Assembly: GCF_002078175.1 (NCBI RefSeq)
Contig: NZ_MWFK01000002.1
Span: 2,232,001-2,296,000, forward strand
Length of the DNA stretch: 64,000 nucleotides
Direction: 5' to 3'
From: Streptomyces sp. M41(2017)
Lineage (GTDB): Bacteria; Actinomycetota; Actinomycetes; Streptomycetales; Streptomycetaceae
Part shown: positions 61,501 through 64,000 of the stretch, piece after piece
How positions within the stretch are numbered: the stretch's first letter is position 1
Layout of the letters: every line of letters begins with the position of its first letter
The notes under the pieces: model-generated
The model's input: the letters and a program-made list of their open reading frames with translations, nothing else
The model's database searches: none
Told to the model about the DNA's origin: nothing
Translations under genes and position numbers: made by a program

Positions 61501-61555
61501 GAACGCCGAACGCCGGAGAGGCCGAACGTCCAGGCTTCTCCGGCGTTCGGCGTTC
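61501..61555. terminator. Terminator between pgl and pgi
   Basis: A 19-bp perfect stem (61501-61519 with 61537-61555) that extends through one G-U and three more pairs to a 9-nt loop, starting 8 nt after pgl. It is placed to stop pgl; pgi on the other strand ends 124 nt away. Confidence 0.85.
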
Positions 61556-61678
61556 CGGTGTCCGGCGTCACCTCCCGCCGGGCCGTTGGCCGTACGGATG
61601 CGGGTCGGTGCCGGAGTACGGGCAGCGGGCGGACTCCCACCGCCCGCTTCCCGCGTCCTCCTCATGCAGCCCGTGGGC

Positions 61679-63331
61679 TCAACGCCCCCGCAGCTCCCGG
61701 TACGTGGCGACCAGCGCCTGGGTCGACTCGTCCAGCCCCGGGACCTCGGTGCCGTCGGTGAGGGCGGGTTCGATGCGTTTGGCGAGGACCTTGCCGAGTT
61801 CGACGCCCCACTGGTCGAAGGAGTCGATGTTCCAGACCGCGCCCTGGACGAACACCTTGTGCTCGTACAGGGCGATCAACTGGCCCAGCACGGACGGCGT
61901 CAGCTCGGCCGCCAGGATCGTGGTGGTGGGATGGTCACCGCGGAACGTCTTGTGTGCGACCAGTTCCTCCGGGACCCCTTCGGCACGGACCTCGTCGGGC
62001 GTCTTGCCGAACGCGAGGGCCTGCGTCTGGGCGAAGAAGTTCGCCATCAGCAGGTCGTGCTGCGCCTTGAGCGTCTCACTCAGCTCACCCACCGGGTTCG
62101 CGAACCCGATGAAGTCCGCCGGGATCAGCTTCGTGCCCTGATGGATCAACTGGTAGTAGGCGTGCTGCCCGTTGGTGCCCGGCGTCCCCCACACCACCGG
62201 ACCCGTCTGCCACTCCACCGGCCGGCCCTCACGGTCGACCGACTTGCCGTTGGACTCCATGTCCAGCTGCTGCAGATACGCCGTGAACCTGGACAGGTAG
62301 TGCGAGTACGGCAGCACCGCGTGCGACTGCGCGTCGTGGAAGTTCCCGTACCAGATCCCCAACAGGCCCATCAGCAACGGCGCGTTCGCCTCCGCCGGAG
62401 CCGTACGGAAATGCTCGTCGACCAGACGGAACCCGTCCAGCACCTCCCGGAACCGGTCCGGACCGATCGCGATCATCAGCGACAGGCCGATCGCCGAGTC
62501 GAAGGAGTACCGGCCCCCGACCCAGTCCCAGAACTCGAACATGTTCGCCGTGTCGATCCCGAAGTCCGCGACCTTGCCGCTGTTCGTCGACAACGCCACG
62601 AAATGCCGGGCGACCGCCTCCGAACCCGCCTTCAGACCCTCCAGCAGCCACGCACGCGCGGACGTCGCGTTCGTAATCGTCTCGATCGTCGTGAACGTCT
62701 TCGACGCGATCACGAACAGCGTCTCCGCCGGGTCCAGGCCCTGCAACGCCTCGTGCAGGTCCGCGCCGTCCACGTTCGACACGAACCGCACCGTCAGCCC
62801 GCGGTCGGTGAACGGGCGCAGCACCTCGTAGGCCATCGCCGGGCCCAGATCCGAGCCGCCGATCCCGATGTTCACCACATTGCGGATCGGTCGCCCGGTG
62901 TGACCGGTCCACTCACCCGAGCGCACCCGCGACGCGAACGCGGCCATCTTGTCCAGCACCGCGTGCACCCCGGGCACCACGTTTTCGCCGTCGACCTCCA
63001 CGACCGCGTCGGCCCGCGCCCGCAACGCGGTGTGCAGCACCGCCCGGTCCTCCGTCGTGTTGATCTTCTCGCCCCGGAACATCGCGTCCCGCAACCCGAA
63101 CACGTCGGTGGCGGTCGCCAGTTCCTGGAGCAGGGCGAGCGTCTCGTCCGTGATCAGGTGCTTGGAGTAGTCGATGTGCAGATCGCCGACCCGGAGCGTG
63201 TAGCCGGAGCCGCGCCCGGGGTCGGCGGCGAACAGGTCCCGCAGGTGGGTGTCCGCGAGGTCCTCGCGGTGCTTGGCGAGAGCGGTCCACTCGGGTGTCT
63301 GGTTGAGCCGGGTACGGCTGTCTGCGTTCAT
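61679..63331 (-). CDS. pgi: Glucose-6-phosphate isomerase
   Basis: 550 residues. PGI signatures are present: NIGIGGSDLGPAMAYEVLRP, VIASKTFTTIETITNA and the second signature GTPGTNGQHAYYQLIHQGTK with the catalytic His. It interconverts glucose-6-phosphate and fructose-6-phosphate, linking glycolysis to the adjacent pentose-phosphate genes. ATG at 63331 follows GGAAG. Transcribed toward pgl. Confidence 0.95.
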   Translation of the reverse strand: MNADSRTRLNQTPEWTALAKHREDLADTHLRDLFAADPGRGSGYTLRVGDLHIDYSKHLITDETLALLQELATATDVFGLRDAMFRGEKINTTEDRAVLHTALRARADAVVEVDGENVVPGVHAVLDKMAAFASRVRSGEWTGHTGRPIRNVVNIGIGGSDLGPAMAYEVLRPFTDRGLTVRFVSNVDGADLHEALQGLDPAETLFVIASKTFTTIETITNATSARAWLLEGLKAGSEAVARHFVALSTNSGKVADFGIDTANMFEFWDWVGGRYSFDSAIGLSLMIAIGPDRFREVLDGFRLVDEHFRTAPAEANAPLLMGLLGIWYGNFHDAQSHAVLPYSHYLSRFTAYLQQLDMESNGKSVDREGRPVEWQTGPVVWGTPGTNGQHAYYQLIHQGTKLIPADFIGFANPVGELSETLKAQHDLLMANFFAQTQALAFGKTPDEVRAEGVPEELVAHKTFRGDHPTTTILAAELTPSVLGQLIALYEHKVFVQGAVWNIDSFDQWGVELGKVLAKRIEPALTDGTEVPGLDESTQALVATYRELRGR

Positions 63332-63403
63332 CTGGGACTTCCGCCTTCTTTCCTGCGTATGCGCTTGCCTGCCTTGCCCCGCTGCCGGTTCCAACCTAAT
63401 TGA

Positions 63404-64000
63404 TCAGGACTGGACACGAGCTGACGTCACGCCGTCCTCCGGCTCAACAACAGATACGTCCCGCTGGACCGCGGGTATCAGCGAGACGACGGCGAAGGCG
63501 AAGAGGGCGGCGGCGAACAGGGCCAGCCCGTTCAGTCCGCAGACCGTCGCGGCGGCGCCTCCGAGCAGGGCACCGAGCGGAGCACCGGAGGTCGAGGCGG
63601 TGCGGAACGCCGAGCTGACGCGCCCCGCCATGGTGGCCGGGCTCCGCTGCTGCATCAGCGTGACCTGGTTGACGTTCCACACCATGTTCATCAGGCCCAG
63701 CAGCAGCATGGCCACGACGAGGGCGTCCAGCCGGCGGACCGTGCCCATGACCACGAGCGAGAGCGTCTGCACCGATCCGCCCAGCAGGAGGGTGCGGGCC
63801 CGTCCGAAGCGGCGGGCGAGACGCTGGGCGACGAAGCCGCCGCAGAGGCTGCCCGCCGAGAACGCCGTCATCGCCGTGGCGTATCCCGCGTTCCCCGCGT
63901 GCAGCCAGCGCGTCACGTGCAGGACCAGGGTGCCGATGAGCGCGCCCATGCCGATGTTGCACAGCAGCGTGGCCGTGCAGATCGCCCGGAGGACCCGGTC
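63404..64000 (-). CDS. MFS transporter, 5' end outside window
   Basis: The C-terminal 198 residues are visible and continue past base 64000. At least five hydrophobic helices are seen, with the MFS loop FVAQRLARRFGRARTLLLGG and LMNMVWNVNQVTLMQQRSPATM, typical of the MFS_3 (enterobactin-exporter-like) group. It lies 72 bp upstream of pgi on the same strand. Substrate unknown. Confidence 0.8.
   Translation of the reverse strand, partial: DRVLRAICTATLLCNIGMGALIGTLVLHVTRWLHAGNAGYATAMTAFSAGSLCGGFVAQRLARRFGRARTLLLGGSVQTLSLVVMGTVRRLDALVVAMLLLGLMNMVWNVNQVTLMQQRSPATMAGRVSSAFRTASTSGAPLGALLGGAAATVCGLNGLALFAAALFAFAVVSLIPAVQRDVSVVEPEDGVTSARVQS

Overview
This is a high-GC chromosome segment from a Streptomyces-type actinomycete. 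Gene after gene has GC-rich third codon positions, GTG and TTG starts, four-base ATGA/GTGA overlaps inside operons, and GC-rich hairpins without a U-run between transcription units. The order dapD ... suf operon ... ctaA ... ctaB-tkt-tal-zwf-opcA-pgl ... pgi is the one I recall from the Streptomyces coelicolor core chromosome. I see no phage, transposon, CRISPR array or large biosynthetic cluster.

Layout. (1) 1-7116: a minus-strand sugar-acid operon (GntR regulator, DHDPS-superfamily lyase, IlvD/Edd dehydratase, two ABC permeases, Gfo/Idh oxidoreductase, PmoA-like protein). It has no binding protein or ATPase, and a LacI-type palindrome precedes the permeases. (2) 7260-10556: a TIGR03086-type protein, an exported serine hydrolase and an MFS pump. 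(3) 10698-13897: a uronate/aldarate locus, with 5-dehydro-4-deoxyglucarate dehydratase plus an unknown protein divergent from uronate dehydrogenase. (4) 14170-19171: a DeoR regulator and a polyol/sugar ABC operon ending in a zinc alcohol dehydrogenase. (5) 19266-20480: a double TerD protein. (6) 20700-22964: a Ro60/TROVE protein gene preceded by two RNAs that look like circularly permuted tRNAs (Y RNA/YrlA type) and followed by a long hairpin. (7) 23017-28946: a Tat-exported PhoX-like phosphatase with a PHO box, a conserved hypothetical protein and a secreted nuclease-like protein. (8) 29070-36389: an HTH/SRPBCC pair, BrkB and DUF3618 membrane/stress genes, a dapA paralogue, and an ECF sigma factor with its membrane partner. 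(9) 36586-40495: HAD protein, dapD, TetR with an SMR pump, and a membrane protein. (10) 40613-47228: the sufR-B-D-Rieske-C-S-U-T operon. (11) 47390-54466: AAC(3)-like acetyltransferase, ABC exporter, ctaA, nucleotidyltransferase, amidohydrolase and ctaB. (12) 54822-63331: transketolase, transaldolase, zwf, opcA, pgl and, convergently, pgi. An MFS gene runs off the right end.

How it fits together. Regions 1, 3 and 4 are peripheral carbon catabolism feeding 2-keto-3-deoxy acids, aldarates and polyols into central metabolism, with transport probably energised by a shared ATPase encoded elsewhere (MsiK is the known Streptomyces example). Region 12 is the pentose-phosphate NADPH module. Region 10 builds Fe-S clusters, which enzymes such as the IlvD/Edd dehydratase need. 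ctaA and ctaB make heme A for cytochrome oxidase.

The most interesting locus is 22542-22964. Two minus-strand RNAs upstream of the Ro60-type gene each carry a T-arm, a seven-pair acceptor stem closed by a short loop, and then a D-arm, in that permuted order and with no anticodon arm. One copies a type I tRNA and the other a Leu-type tRNA. The 5' and 3' ends of each can pair with each other. This is the layout expected of bacterial Y RNAs that tether Ro60 to partner proteins.
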